Of a stretch of 64,000 bases of DNA, positions 1 through 9,317 are shown piece after piece (the stretch's first letter is position 1; each line of letters begins with the position of its first letter). Position numbers and translations under genes: made by a program. Location of the stretch: contig JAWKTX010000015.1 in NCBI GenBank assembly GCA_041398825.1, positions 62,001 through 126,000 on the forward strand. The letters run 5' to 3'. Below the pieces are notes generated by a model. The model saw nothing but the letters and a program-made list of their open reading frames with translations, made no database searches and was not told the DNA's origin. Origin of the DNA: Planctomycetaceae bacterium (GTDB lineage Bacteria > Planctomycetota > Planctomycetia > Planctomycetales > Planctomycetaceae).

Positions 1-1
1 T

Positions 2-394
2 TATGCACCCCACATGAAAGAAATTTCACTGACGCACGGCGAACGCATTGAGCAGGTGGGCTACCATGTCCGCGACTACTTCACAAAACAATGGGACCGA
101 TTCAAGGACATCCCATGGGGTGTTCTTGCTCATTCGACTCATGTGCGAGGATCAGGAACCTTCGATGACGGAATTGAAAAGCCGCGTGTGCAGGTCACCG
201 TGGCGTCACAAATCCCGCGCGAAGTCTGTGAACGCATCAATCTCGGCTATCGGGATCCGGCCACAATTGATGTGGAAAGCTTTGCTAATCGGGAAGAGGA
301 AGGAATTCTGCTTGTCCGCAAAGCGGGCGAACACCTTTATCGGCTGAACGAAGGTGTCAGTACTCTTCTGCCGGATGATTACCCCGTTGGATGA
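2..394 (+). CDS. Lactate racemase-like (DUF2088/LarA family) protein, 3' end only
   Basis: The reading frame is already open at base 2 (codons for Y-A-P-H precede the first ATG at 14), so this is the C-terminal part of a gene that begins outside the window. The visible tail of about 130 residues starts with a YAPH..EIS..HG pattern followed by GYHVRDYF. I recognise this as resembling the C-terminal domain of nickel-dependent lactate racemase-like (LarA, DUF2088) proteins, which isomerise 2-hydroxy acids with a pincer nickel cofactor. The catalytic N-terminal domain is not visible, so the activity cannot be judged. The frame ends at TGA 392-394 and is followed by a strong hairpin shared with the convergent SIMPL gene. 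The family call rests on remembered sequence similarity and is moderate only. Confidence 0.5.
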   Translation, partial: YAPHMKEISLTHGERIEQVGYHVRDYFTKQWDRFKDIPWGVLAHSTHVRGSGTFDDGIEKPRVQVTVASQIPREVCERINLGYRDPATIDVESFANREEEGILLVRKAGEHLYRLNEGVSTLLPDDYPVG

Positions 395-440
395 TCCGTT
401 TGGTTCTTCCCGCTGTCTGCCCCGGGCCCACATGCTGATT

Positions 441-468
441 CCCGTACCGCGTCTGCAGGCGGTACGGG
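441..468. terminator. Perfect 10-bp hairpin between convergent genes
   Basis: CCCGTACCGC (441-450) and GCGGTACGGG (459-468) are perfect inverted repeats around an 8-base loop. The hairpin lies between the stop of the lactate-racemase-like gene and the stop of the convergent SIMPL gene, the usual place for a bidirectional terminator. No T-run follows on either strand, so intrinsic termination is inferred only from stem strength and position. Confidence 0.45.
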
Positions 469-551
469 CGACCGCATCAGCTCGGCCGAAGCAGGCTCAA
501 CAAACATGGCGTATCCATCCATCTCGGGCTGCAATTCGTTTCGCCTATGGG

Positions 552-1529
552 CTACCAGTACCCGTTGGCTTGAGATCCAGGAACAGCATTTCCCTGGGCT
601 GGCGAGCGATAGTAAATCGTGACCGTAGAGACCACAGCGATATCGGGGCGCATTGGCAGAGTTGTCGGCCGAACGTCTGCGCGGCTACTGAGACCGTGGA
701 AGAACGTCATTCTCGGTCGAAACGCCTTGACGTAGACACGCCCCGAACGAGTATCCTGGATTTCTTCTTCCAGCACATTTTCGTAAGTCATGTATAACGT
801 ATTCGGGAAAAACACTTCCGTGGCTTCCTGAATGTTGATTGCCGGCGGACGTTGTTCCAACACGCTCAGCAGCAAATCCGCTTTCTTTCTGGCGGCAGCA
901 ACGGCCTGCGATCTTGCGTTTTCCTTTACTTCATCCAGCTTGTCGCTCCAGTAATCAAAGGTCACTACTTCCGCGTGGCCATGTCGCAGAGCGCTATCAA
1001 TAGCCGCCATTGCTTCCGCTTCTGTTTTCACAGCAACGTGAAGATTGATTTGCATGCGGTAACCCGATTGTTCTTGCACCTCGACGTCATCGCGCCCTCG
1101 GAACTCCTCAACAAATCCCCATTCGAATTTCGGCAGGACAGAGATAAAGTCCTCCACGATGTCGCTGTCTGGAATATTCTGAGATCGCCAGTCTTTGACG
1201 ACATCTGCAATCTGCTTCGAAATCATCTCACGACATTCGGACGCTGTTTCAGCCTGACTCGTAAACGCCAGTACCACACGGATCTGAGTCGGCACGACGC
1301 GTAGTTCTGCAGTTCCGGAGATCTTTATGACGCTGAGGGCAGATTCAGCATTCAATGGCTTGTCATCTTTACCATTGATCCACTGATGGGTCACTGGATA
1401 CTCACGCGAACCGGAATTGTAGCCACCAGCGCCACCGAATCCTCCCATACCCTGCGCACACACATGGGGTATCGCAAATTGAAGACACACCACAGCAAAG
1501 ACGCCCGTCAAGTACATTCGTTGATTCAT
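552..1529 (-). CDS. Secreted SIMPL-domain (DUF541) protein
   Basis: The 325-residue product starts with a typical signal peptide (MNQRMYLTGVFAVVCLQ, then a small-residue AQG cleavage region) and a short Gly-rich stretch. It continues into a SIMPL/DUF541 domain. The pattern is the usual one: an ISGTAELRVVPTQIRV start, alternating strands and helices, a segment on pairs of residues summed by a DSAL helix, and a final VVSTVTIYYR strand. SIMPL proteins are periplasmic or outer-membrane associated and form oligomeric rings in some species; their biochemical role is poorly defined. The frame is open for a further 41 codons upstream, but the ATG at 1529 is chosen because it places the signal peptide at the N-terminus. 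It is divergent from the ASCH gene. Confidence 0.75.
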   Translation of the reverse strand: MNQRMYLTGVFAVVCLQFAIPHVCAQGMGGFGGAGGYNSGSREYPVTHQWINGKDDKPLNAESALSVIKISGTAELRVVPTQIRVVLAFTSQAETASECREMISKQIADVVKDWRSQNIPDSDIVEDFISVLPKFEWGFVEEFRGRDDVEVQEQSGYRMQINLHVAVKTEAEAMAAIDSALRHGHAEVVTFDYWSDKLDEVKENARSQAVAAARKKADLLLSVLEQRPPAINIQEATEVFFPNTLYMTYENVLEEEIQDTRSGRVYVKAFRPRMTFFHGLSSRADVRPTTLPMRPDIAVVSTVTIYYRSPAQGNAVPGSQANGYW

Positions 1530-1869
1530 GATCGCGGTCCGCTTTCTATAAGGTCGAATTCTTAGAAACTGAGGTCTGCACGCGCAGGATGGCAGTAATT
1601 GATCCCGGCTTCCCCGGGTACTAACGTTAGTTGCCGGGAATTCTCCGTGCAAATCTCTGTGTCGTGCCGGGCTCTACAAGATTGGACTCTCAACGTCCTG
1701 CCAGACGTTGCTGTTCCCGGACGGCGGCCGGTCCTATTCTGCCGCTGTGGAGCGGTCGCCGGAACATGACATTGTTACCGTCATTGCTCCTCACAACGAA
1801 GTTCATAAGATGCGTCACTTCGAAGCTCGGCCGAATTCCCGGCGGGCACTGCATTCTCAAAGGAATATT
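1530..1869. promoter_or_regulatory. Divergent intergenic region, SIMPL gene / ASCH gene
   Basis: These 340 bases separate two divergently transcribed genes and should hold both promoters. I see no convincing sigma-70 boxes, no terminator and no supported ORF. The open frames crossing it are upstream extensions of the flanking genes without ribosome binding sites. Confidence 0.4.
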
Positions 1870-2217
1870 ATGTCGAACAGCTACCCCGAAAAGACTTGTT
1901 CCATCGACCGACTTGTAACTCACGACAAGCTGGTTTCAGCCGCCCTTTCAGGAGCAAAGACTCAACAGCGGCGAGCAGGAGTCTACGGTTATCCCGGTGA
2001 GCTGTTTGATTTGCAGGGGACAGAGTTTGTGATTACCGGCCTGCGTACCGAACGGTGGGGTGATATTTCCGAAGTGGACGCACAGGCAGAGGGTTACCCG
2101 AATCTTGCGATGTACCGCGCGCTAATTGAACGCATGCATCAGGGCATGGAATGGGATCAGGACCAACCCGTCTGGGTTCACGAGTTCGCAAAAACCGAAG
2201 TCGGCGATCAGGTCTGA
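1870..2217 (+). CDS. ASCH-domain protein
   Basis: The 115-residue protein has the layout of a small ASCH domain, a PUA-like beta-barrel fold linked to RNA binding or, in YqfB, to N4-acetylcytidine hydrolysis. Visible features are VTHDKLVSAALSGAKTQQRR near the start (the conserved helix with a G-x-K-T/Q pattern), a strand reading FVITGLRTERWGDIS, the EGYPNLAMYR segment and a closing W-V-H-E-F strand. The start at 1870 is supported by AAAGGA five bases upstream; the frame extends 54 codons further but without a better site. It stands alone, convergent with the next gene. Whether it binds RNA or is an amidohydrolase cannot be told from sequence. Confidence 0.7.
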   Translation: MSNSYPEKTCSIDRLVTHDKLVSAALSGAKTQQRRAGVYGYPGELFDLQGTEFVITGLRTERWGDISEVDAQAEGYPNLAMYRALIERMHQGMEWDQDQPVWVHEFAKTEVGDQV

Positions 2218-2228
2218 CTTTGATGCAA

Positions 2229-3446
2229 TTAACCCGCTGTTCTTTCAGAAGTCAGACGGATTCTGGCAGTACTCTGGTCTTCCATTGCGGAAGATTCTGC
2301 CGGCGGCTGGATGTCCGCTTCTGTAAAGCGGACTTCAACCAGGGTCGTAACGCCATGGCCCGATTCGACATGAACCCCCTTTCGAATCTGAAGCCGCCAG
2401 GAATACTCGGTGTCGTCCTGCGTCTGGATGTCGTCGATCTGCTCGCTGCAGGCAATAAAGGTCAACAACGTCTCGTTGGGAGCAATCGACCTGCCTGCCT
2501 CCTGTCCCACCATCACAAAATTGCTGGTGTGAGGGTGCAGAAAATTCAACACTCGACGGCTTGCGGGTTCTTCTGAAAGATTACGGACCACCAAAAATGA
2601 ATTGGCGAGCGTCGAGTCATCAACGCCTTCAGCCGGGGAACGCGACGACATCAGATGGGAATCGAGTGGCGGAAAGACGTATCCGTCCGCAAAACTTGTG
2701 AGCTCCAGCCACAGCTTTAGCAGCGGCCTGGTGGTCCTGGAATCGTCTACCTGATTGTTCAGAAACCCAGCAAACGTCAAAGGTTCTCGGGTCACCCGGG
2801 TTGGCTTGACCCCGATATCCCCAAACCTCCGCGACTGCCCCAGCATCAGAACGTGGCTTTCTGGTAAACCTCCCTCATCCGGAATCATGACCTTGCGGAA
2901 TTCGTTGCTGTCTAATGGCTTCAGGTCCGGCAGGTTATCTAACGTGCCACTGCCGAACAGGGACAGCCGTCCCGTTACCAGAAAATATAACAGCAAGCAT
3001 GTCATGGCAATGGCATAACCAACCACGTACTGCTGCCATCGACTGGCTTGATTTGCGGTGGTCTGTCCGGAAGGATTGGACCGATCTGCTCTTCCTGCAG
3101 AGGCAGGCGCTGCTTCCGAAGCAGGTTTTGACACCGCGTTCGCTGATGATGCCGGCTTTGGTGGGGACACGGGCTTCGCTGGCAGAGCAGCTTTTGTCCT
3201 GGTCGAGGGCTTTTCGGCGGACACTGCTGCTTCGTCGTTCAACGGACCCCTGGCCCTGGAGCTGGCTGCAGGTGAGTTAGAGACGGGTGTCTTTGCTTTG
3301 GAAGCGGCGCTGCGTTCGGAATCATTTCCGAAATCGGCGTGCGTCGATTCGATGCCGTCAAATTCAGGTTCAGAATGAGCTGTTCCCGAATCGCCCAGAA
3401 AACTAAAGTCGGGGACTTCATCACCCGGCACGTCTTTTTTTGCCAT
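2229..3446 (-). CDS. Unknown single-pass membrane protein with disordered N-terminal region
   Basis: I do not recognise this 405-residue protein. Residues 1-130 are low in complexity, rich in Ala, Ser, Pro and Lys (repeated KPVSPPKPASSA-type stretches), and probably disordered. One clear transmembrane helix follows (VGYAIAMTCLLLYFLVTGRL), then a globular part of about 230 residues with LPDLKPLDSNEF, PLTFAGFLNN and LKLWLELTS segments. The predicted topology is cytoplasmic tail, one helix, extracytoplasmic domain. The start at ATG 3446 is preferred over an ATG 41 codons upstream because MAKKDVPGDE opens the acidic, conserved-looking part. Proteins of this build are common in planctomycetes and mostly unnamed. 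It is convergent with the ASCH gene. Confidence 0.6.
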   Translation of the reverse strand: MAKKDVPGDEVPDFSFLGDSGTAHSEPEFDGIESTHADFGNDSERSAASKAKTPVSNSPAASSRARGPLNDEAAVSAEKPSTRTKAALPAKPVSPPKPASSANAVSKPASEAAPASAGRADRSNPSGQTTANQASRWQQYVVGYAIAMTCLLLYFLVTGRLSLFGSGTLDNLPDLKPLDSNEFRKVMIPDEGGLPESHVLMLGQSRRFGDIGVKPTRVTREPLTFAGFLNNQVDDSRTTRPLLKLWLELTSFADGYVFPPLDSHLMSSRSPAEGVDDSTLANSFLVVRNLSEEPASRRVLNFLHPHTSNFVMVGQEAGRSIAPNETLLTFIACSEQIDDIQTQDDTEYSWRLQIRKGVHVESGHGVTTLVEVRFTEADIQPPAESSAMEDQSTARIRLTSERTAG

Positions 3447-3704
3447 CAACACGCTCCACGAGTTCTCAAATTCCTGAGGGTTTGTCAGGATGGCCTTTCG
3501 TGACACCGGTTGCTCCCGAATTCGCGAGAATCCCATGCGTTTCACGAATGCCGTCTGTCCTGAAATCACGTTTTAAATCCCCACCACACTCTAACGAACC
3601 GTACGAACTGCAAACAAGTGGTTCGTCCGCGGGTGGTTCGAACTCCAGAGCTTCTGCCAACACGAGACCTGCTGGCTGACGGAAAATCGGACTGCGGGAA
3701 AATG

Positions 3705-4925
3705 TCAGGACGATTGTTCGTTTCGCGAAACGTCACCGCGACAATAAATGTCACACCCGGAGATCTGCCAGATTACATTTGTCAGATCGGGCTGCTGTGG
3801 GATCTGTGATAATCCTCTTCCCCCAAGCGCCCCGGGGGCATTCTGACCACCGACCAGTTTGGGTGCGACGAATGCGTGCACTTCGTCAATCAGCCCGCGA
3901 TCGAAGAACGATCCAAGGACCCGGCTGCCGGCTTCTATCAGGACGTTGGTACAACCACGCCTCCCAAGTTCTGCCAGAAGGGCTTCCAGACTCAGCCCAC
4001 GCAGAGCAGATGAGTCGCTATCGTGATCTGCCTGCGCTGCCGGAAGAGGCAGGACTTCCACACCTGCGTCCACCAGTGATCTGAAACCAGCAGACATATC
4101 AGTCGACACGCAGGCATCCTGACGAACACAAACAAGCACCGGTGCCTTGTCGAGAGTCCGGACAAGTTGCGAATCGATACGGACGTTGTTACCCGAAGAA
4201 TCCAGAATGACACGAATTGGCTGCCGTGGACCCGGCGGTCTCGCAGTAAGTTCCGGGTTATCGGCTCGCACAGTACCAGCCCCCGTGATGATGGCGTCCA
4301 TGCGCCCCCGAAGCCGATGAACACGAGTCCGTGATTCTTCACTGGAAATCCATTTCGAATGTCCACTTGCGGCGGCAATCCTTCCGTCCAGCGTCATGGC
4401 CCATTTCGCATGAACCCAGGGCCGATGCTGGCTGTACAGCATGCGGAATGGCGCAATGAGCCGCTGTGATTCAGGTTCGCATACGCCGACGACAACATCG
4501 ATACCCGCTTCCCGAATCTTCGCAAGACCGCGGCCCGCAACATGGGGAGCCGGATCCTGACACCCCACAACAACTCGACTGAAGCCTTCTGCAATCACGG
4601 CATCAGCACAGGGTGGAGTTTTGCCGTGATGACTGCATGGCTCCAGAGTGACAAATAGTACCGCGTTCCGGCAACAACCAGTCGCGGCTGCAATCGCATT
4701 GACTTCAGCATGGGCCTGCCCAAACTTCTGGTGATATCCGCAACTCACCAGCCGCCGATCCCTATCGACAATCACCGCGCCCACCATGGGATTGGGTTCG
4801 ACGAAACCTTCACCGCGTCCTGCGATTTCAATGGCGTATCGCATCACCGCTTCGTCGTCGGCAAATTGATGGCCGGACGGAAGAATCCGCCATGCCGGGT
4901 CTTCGTAGGACGCGGGCGATTCCAT
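3705..4925 (-). CDS. ribD: Bifunctional riboflavin biosynthesis deaminase/reductase RibD
   Basis: RibD performs two consecutive steps of riboflavin synthesis: deamination of the pyrimidine ring and NADPH-dependent reduction of the ribose side chain. The 406-residue product has both halves. The N-terminal deaminase carries the zinc site HAE (His72) and PCSHHGKTPPC (Cys97 and Cys106). The C-terminal RibD_C reductase starts near residue 175 with WAMTLDGRIAA.SGHSKWIS. The length fits the bifunctional family with a roughly 25-residue N-terminal extension; ATG at residue 28 (MRYAIEIAG) is an alternative start. It lies four bases downstream of polX and is probably cotranscribed with it. No other rib gene is present in the window. 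Confidence 0.95.
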   Translation of the reverse strand: MESPASYEDPAWRILPSGHQFADDEAVMRYAIEIAGRGEGFVEPNPMVGAVIVDRDRRLVSCGYHQKFGQAHAEVNAIAAATGCCRNAVLFVTLEPCSHHGKTPPCADAVIAEGFSRVVVGCQDPAPHVAGRGLAKIREAGIDVVVGVCEPESQRLIAPFRMLYSQHRPWVHAKWAMTLDGRIAAASGHSKWISSEESRTRVHRLRGRMDAIITGAGTVRADNPELTARPPGPRQPIRVILDSSGNNVRIDSQLVRTLDKAPVLVCVRQDACVSTDMSAGFRSLVDAGVEVLPLPAAQADHDSDSSALRGLSLEALLAELGRRGCTNVLIEAGSRVLGSFFDRGLIDEVHAFVAPKLVGGQNAPGALGGRGLSQIPQQPDLTNVIWQISGCDIYCRGDVSRNEQSS

Positions 4926-4929
4926 GAGC

Positions 4930-6639
4930 CTATTTCAGCATCTTTCTGAACTGAGCCAGTGTTCGGGTGTTTGCCACATCGTTCTTTGTCAGTCCCGCCC
5001 GTCGAGCCTGGTCAACACCAAAAGGCAGGACATCAAAACCGTTTACACTGTGAGAGTCGGTGCTGATCACAATCGGAATCTTCAAATCCTTCGCAGCCGC
5101 GGCAGAGATATCGTCCAGATCCAGCCGCTTGGGATGCGCATTGATTTCCATCATGACATTGTGGTCGGCAGCTGCCTTCAGCAGTTCCATCATGTTGACA
5201 TCCGCTCCTTCACGACGGCCGACCAGTCGCCCGGTTGGATGCCCGATGATATCAACATTGGGATTTTGGACAGCATTCATCAGTCGCTTCATGATCTGAT
5301 CTCGTGGCTGCTTCAATCCATAGTGCAGGACCGCAATCACCCAGTCGGCTTCGGACAAGACGTCGTCATCCAGATCAAGAGAGGCGTCTTCAAGAATGTC
5401 GCATTCAATGCCACACAGAATTTCAATTCCGCTGATGGAAGCGGAGACTCTGCGAATTTCTTCCCAATGCGTTCGCAGACGGTCTGCATCCAGGCCGTTG
5501 GCCATGGAGACCCGTTTGCTATGATCGGTGATGGCAATATACTTCAAGCCGCGGGCTTTCGCCGCTTCAGCCATTTCAGCGATCGTCGCCGCACCATCCG
5601 ATGCGGTGGTATGCATGTGCAGATCGCCCCTGATATCCGTCAGCGAGACAAGCTCGGGAAGGCTCCCGGCGTCTGCCCATTCGAACTCATGCCGGTTCTC
5701 CCGCAGTTCAGGTGGAAACCAGGGAAGTCCCACGGCCGCATAAACATCCTCTTCCGTGCGTCCTGCAATCTGCTCATCACCTTTGAAGACGCCGTATTCG
5801 TTGACCTTCAGTCCCTGATCCTTAGCACGCCCCCGAACGACAACATTGTGTTCTTTGGAGCCCGTGAAATACTGCAGAGCAGCGCCAAAGGATTCTTCCG
5901 GGACAACGCGGAGATCCATTTCCACACCGGACTTCAAACGCACTCGCTGTTTTGTCTCACCACGCTGGAGCACCGATTCCACCAATGCGTGAGACGCCAG
6001 GGCATCCATGGGGATAGCGGCATCGTCGCAGGTGACAAGTACGTCGAGATCGCCACAGGTCTCTCGACGACGCCGACAACTTCCAGCAGCGGATGCCTGC
6101 TTCACACCCGGAAGCTTCAGCATATCTGCCACAACGATATCCGTTGCTGCCGTTGCATCGGCAATGGAAATCCGTTCGGCAGCGGTCGCGGCCTGAGCGA
6201 TGTTCTCCAGGATCGCCTGCTCCGTTTTTTTGCCGAACCCCTTCAACTTTGCGATCTGACCGGCTTCCGCCGCCGCCTTCAGCTCATCAAGCGACTTCAG
6301 CTTGAGTTCATTGAAGAAGACGGCCACCTTCTTCGGACCAACGCCCGGAATCCTAAGCATGTCGAGCACGCCGGAAGGCACATCCTTCTTTAGTTCCTCC
6401 AGTTGAGCATGCTGACCCGTCGCAACGACTTCGCGAATCTGTTTCGCAAGATCCTTGCCGATCCCTTCCAGTTGAGTGAGATCGTAGTCCTGCGCGCAGA
6501 GGTCAACGAATGACTCTGCTGTGGACGAAACCACTCGCGCAGCATTGCGATACGCACGAATTCGAAACGGGTTCGCCCCCTGAATTTCCAGAAGGTCACC
6601 CAGCGTCTCAAAACATTCAGCAATCTGTTCGTTTTTCAT
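4930..6639 (-). CDS. polX: DNA polymerase/3'-5' exonuclease PolX
   Basis: PolX is a family X gap-filling DNA polymerase of base excision repair fused to a PHP-type phosphoesterase. The 569-residue product has the full bacterial architecture. It starts with an N-terminal HhH_8 domain (1-70), followed by a second helix-hairpin-helix (RIPGVGPKK, about 96-104). The nucleotidyltransferase palm carries GDLDVLV with the metal-binding Asp197 and Asp199, and a third Asp near 242. The C-terminal PHP domain begins at HMHTTASDG (341-349) and includes ITDHS, GIECDI, GHPTGRL and ISTDSHS metal-ligand motifs. All expected catalytic residues are present. No strong Shine-Dalgarno precedes the ATG. It is the first gene of a probable polX-ribD pair. 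Confidence 0.95.
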   Translation of the reverse strand: MKNEQIAECFETLGDLLEIQGANPFRIRAYRNAARVVSSTAESFVDLCAQDYDLTQLEGIGKDLAKQIREVVATGQHAQLEELKKDVPSGVLDMLRIPGVGPKKVAVFFNELKLKSLDELKAAAEAGQIAKLKGFGKKTEQAILENIAQAATAAERISIADATAATDIVVADMLKLPGVKQASAAGSCRRRRETCGDLDVLVTCDDAAIPMDALASHALVESVLQRGETKQRVRLKSGVEMDLRVVPEESFGAALQYFTGSKEHNVVVRGRAKDQGLKVNEYGVFKGDEQIAGRTEEDVYAAVGLPWFPPELRENRHEFEWADAGSLPELVSLTDIRGDLHMHTTASDGAATIAEMAEAAKARGLKYIAITDHSKRVSMANGLDADRLRTHWEEIRRVSASISGIEILCGIECDILEDASLDLDDDVLSEADWVIAVLHYGLKQPRDQIMKRLMNAVQNPNVDIIGHPTGRLVGRREGADVNMMELLKAAADHNVMMEINAHPKRLDLDDISAAAAKDLKIPIVISTDSHSVNGFDVLPFGVDQARRAGLTKNDVANTRTLAQFRKMLK

Positions 6640-6695
6640 GGGCCGGCGCGAAGAGTCTGAAGGGCGTTCTTGTTCGTATTCGGTCCGTGAGGAGA

Positions 6696-7265
6696 TTAAC
6701 CGTTGGACTGTTCCGCTTCGGCGGGAGCCGGGACTGAGCTGTTCTCCGTCCCAGCCGCGGCAGAAGCTTTAGGCTTCGGTGCACCATGGGGAGTATTCAT
6801 CGCAACAAGAACTACGCCGGTCACAACCAGCGCCATTCCGACCCACAACAGCGGATTGATATGAAAATCCGGCACCTTGCGAAGCTGAGACCAGGCGAAC
6901 ACAGCGTTCACACTGACCGCGCCCCCGAAAACAATCGGCATCACCAACGCTGTATTCCCTCTGCTTGAGATCACAGCATTGGTCAGGAACAAAGCCCCGG
7001 CTGCGCCAAGAGTCCCGGCAAGGAAACCCCAGTTCATCGCAGGCGCATGACTGCCACCGTAACTAAATGTGTCTCCCTTGAGCTTCATTGCGATCAAACC
7101 CCCGGCGATCGCGATGACAAGGTACGCTACACCAATAAACACGTACGGCTTGAACGGACTCCATTCTCCTCCGGGAGCTCGCGCCTTTCCCAGAGTTGGC
7201 CCGTACATTCCCCAGCAAAGCGCAGTGCCCAGGGCGAACAGAATTGGAATCAGATAACCCTTCAT
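6696..7265 (-). CDS. DMT/EamA-like multi-pass membrane protein
   Basis: The 189-residue protein has five hydrophobic helices: YLIPILFALGTALCWGMYG, YVFIGVAYLVIAIAGGLIAM, WGFLAGTLGAAGALFLTNAV, ALVMPIVFGGAVSVNAVFAW and LLWVGMALVVTGVVLVAM. A Pro/Ala/Glu-rich cytoplasmic tail follows. The helix-1 pattern (W-G-x-Y-x-P) and the pairwise helix arrangement recall half-length drug/metabolite transporter family members, but substrate motifs are absent and no partner is adjacent. The start at 7265 places helix 1 at the N-terminus; the longer frame adds 22 hydrophilic residues with no better site. It lies upstream of polX on the same strand, 56 bases away, and might be cotranscribed. The transport role is inferred from fold only. 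Confidence 0.65.
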   Translation of the reverse strand: MKGYLIPILFALGTALCWGMYGPTLGKARAPGGEWSPFKPYVFIGVAYLVIAIAGGLIAMKLKGDTFSYGGSHAPAMNWGFLAGTLGAAGALFLTNAVISSRGNTALVMPIVFGGAVSVNAVFAWSQLRKVPDFHINPLLWVGMALVVTGVVLVAMNTPHGAPKPKASAAAGTENSSVPAPAEAEQSNG

Positions 7266-7620
7266 ATGATATTCTCTACTTTCCTGATTCGGACGGTCAG
7301 ATTGTCGTTGACTGGATAAAACTTCGGACATCCTACCACCGACGCCTCTCGATCAGAAGGGAGCTGAATGATGAGTCAGAATCGGGATCGAAGGCGAGCC
7401 TGGGGTCCGATTTTACGAGACCATTTTTCCTGATGTGCCTGAAATGACCACCTCAGACATGGTTTTTCCTGGCGGGCGATGGTCGTGTCCACTTGCCGTA
7501 ATGGTGTCAGATTCATCAAATGCACGCGGAGCATCATGGCGAGCGAACCCGATCAGCCACTGCACTCAATTCCAGGATTGAGTGGGGGCTGACGCACAGC
7601 TATCAACCTGTGAGCCACTC

Positions 7621-9261
7621 ATGAGAGAATACGAACTGAAGAAGATGTGGATTCGCCGCGCGCTGGACTCGGCCGCGTTAACATCAACTGACCGTTCTGC
7701 CGTAGCCGAGTTTCTTGCCAGTCTTGACGGGATGCATTCGGTCCATGTCGAACTGAACAAGTTCCCAGGGGCATTCTGGCGAGCCATACTGCGCGAGGCG
7801 CAGCTTCCTGTAACGACCCGCACAGGAATCGCTCTGCATGTATTCGGCATCCGGCAGTCCGATTGTAACCTGGATTCCATCTACGAATTGGAAGTGGCGG
7901 ACCCGGTGGAATTCGGAGTTTCGCTGCAGCTCTCCGGGAGTCGAAGTCCCAACTGCGAAATGCAGCTCAACGGACGATGGTATCCGGTCGTTGCAACGAT
8001 CCGATTTATCGAAGACGGCGACAAGGTGACTCGCGGTGTCGAACTGCGATGCGCCGTCCAACTTGGTGATCGGGCCTTCGGCGTTGGGCACATGGTTTCC
8101 CGAGACTTGTTTCTGGACGAGGCCAGCGAGAAAAGAACGGTGAAGGTCATCGAAGTCCTGGAGCGTCTGGGTTACCAGCGATTGATGATGACAGCGACAG
8201 AGTTCAATCTGCGACTGGTGTCTGCCGAACGCATGGCGGCTTCGTTCGGCAAAGTGGTCCTGGTCACGGGTTCGGTCATTGCACCGTCGCGTTTTTCATG
8301 GTGGAAAGGTTTTGAAACACAATCGCTTGGTTCGCCCGAGATGCCGTCCCGATGCGTCGTGGAACCCGCACTGGAAGTGGACCACGATCATCGTTACATG
8401 TTTTCGCGCGATGACGAATCCGAATCCCGCCTGCCGTTCGTTCGCATCTTCTGCCTGGAAACAAAGTCGTACGTCTACGCGGACATCGATGACATCACAG
8501 AATACCAGTTCGACACGGAAGCGTTGACTCGACTTCAGCTACCAGCAGATATGCATTCAATACTGCGGCGAGTTTTCAGCACGCCGATCGAGAACATGTT
8601 CGGCGATCTTCTGCAGGGCAAACACGGGGGAGCGGTTGTGCTGGCATCGGGCGAACCAGGGGTCGGAAAAACTCTGACGGCAGAAATCTATGCCGAAATC
8701 ACTGAACGGCCGCTGTATGTACTGGAACTCGGTGAACTTGGCACACGTGCTTCAGAAGTGGAGGAGAATCTTCAATGTGTGTTCGCTCGCGTCACCCGCT
8801 GGAATGCCGTCCTGCAGTTTGATGAATGCGAAATTTTTCTCGCACAGCGTGGTAACGATCTGGAACGATCGGCCATTGTCGGAATCTTCCTGCGATTGCT
8901 GGACTACTACCGAGGCCTGTTGTTTCTCACCACCAACCGACCCGAAGTGCTGGATGATGCTGTCCTGAGTCGCGTGATGCTCAGATTGCAGTACCCGCGA
9001 CTGGACGCCCATACGCGTGCCATGATCTGGAAGACGATGTTTGAAGTGGCCGGACTGCATCTTCAGGAATGCAGCTTCGAAAAGCTTGGCGGCGTCGACC
9101 TGAATGGACGTCAAATCCGCAACCTGACTCGCCTGGCGCGAATCCTCTTTCCCGACGGCTTCGTCAACAAAGCGGGAATTCGGGACGTACTGAGATTCGG
9201 TTGCGGATCTTCTCTGGACGGGCACAAAGATTCACACAACGAAACACCCAACGGAAACTGA
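7621..9261 (+). CDS. AAA ATPase with unrecognised N-terminal half
   Basis: The C-terminal 220 residues form an AAA ATPase: Walker A GEPGVGKT at about 344-351, Walker B VLQFDE with Asp/Glu near 401-402, a sensor-1 segment LLFLTTNRPE, and LSRVMLRL as a candidate arginine finger. The fold is closest to the CDC48/FtsH/spastin-like remodelling group rather than helicase or DnaA types. Residues 1-330 match nothing I recognise. They read as a soluble mixed alpha/beta region with an IRFIEDGDKVTRGVELR segment. No protease, transmembrane or receiver domain is visible. A GTG 39 bases upstream (7582) is an alternative start. A membrane protein follows on the opposite strand, so no operon partner suggests a substrate. 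Remodelling of a protein complex is the likely but unproven role. Confidence 0.7.
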   Translation: MREYELKKMWIRRALDSAALTSTDRSAVAEFLASLDGMHSVHVELNKFPGAFWRAILREAQLPVTTRTGIALHVFGIRQSDCNLDSIYELEVADPVEFGVSLQLSGSRSPNCEMQLNGRWYPVVATIRFIEDGDKVTRGVELRCAVQLGDRAFGVGHMVSRDLFLDEASEKRTVKVIEVLERLGYQRLMMTATEFNLRLVSAERMAASFGKVVLVTGSVIAPSRFSWWKGFETQSLGSPEMPSRCVVEPALEVDHDHRYMFSRDDESESRLPFVRIFCLETKSYVYADIDDITEYQFDTEALTRLQLPADMHSILRRVFSTPIENMFGDLLQGKHGGAVVLASGEPGVGKTLTAEIYAEITERPLYVLELGELGTRASEVEENLQCVFARVTRWNAVLQFDECEIFLAQRGNDLERSAIVGIFLRLLDYYRGLLFLTTNRPEVLDDAVLSRVMLRLQYPRLDAHTRAMIWKTMFEVAGLHLQECSFEKLGGVDLNGRQIRNLTRLARILFPDGFVNKAGIRDVLRFGCGSSLDGHKDSHNETPNGN

Positions 9262-9317
9262 TTTGTGTTCCGTCATCTGAGGACATCAAAAGTCGCTCCT
9301 CAGACATCGACTTATTG

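Noticed and set aside
4924..6393. Plus-strand ORF of 489 codons opposite polX
   Set aside because: It is the antisense shadow of a clear polX gene with all catalytic motifs; its product is rich in Arg, His and Phe with no recognisable domain and no ribosome binding site.
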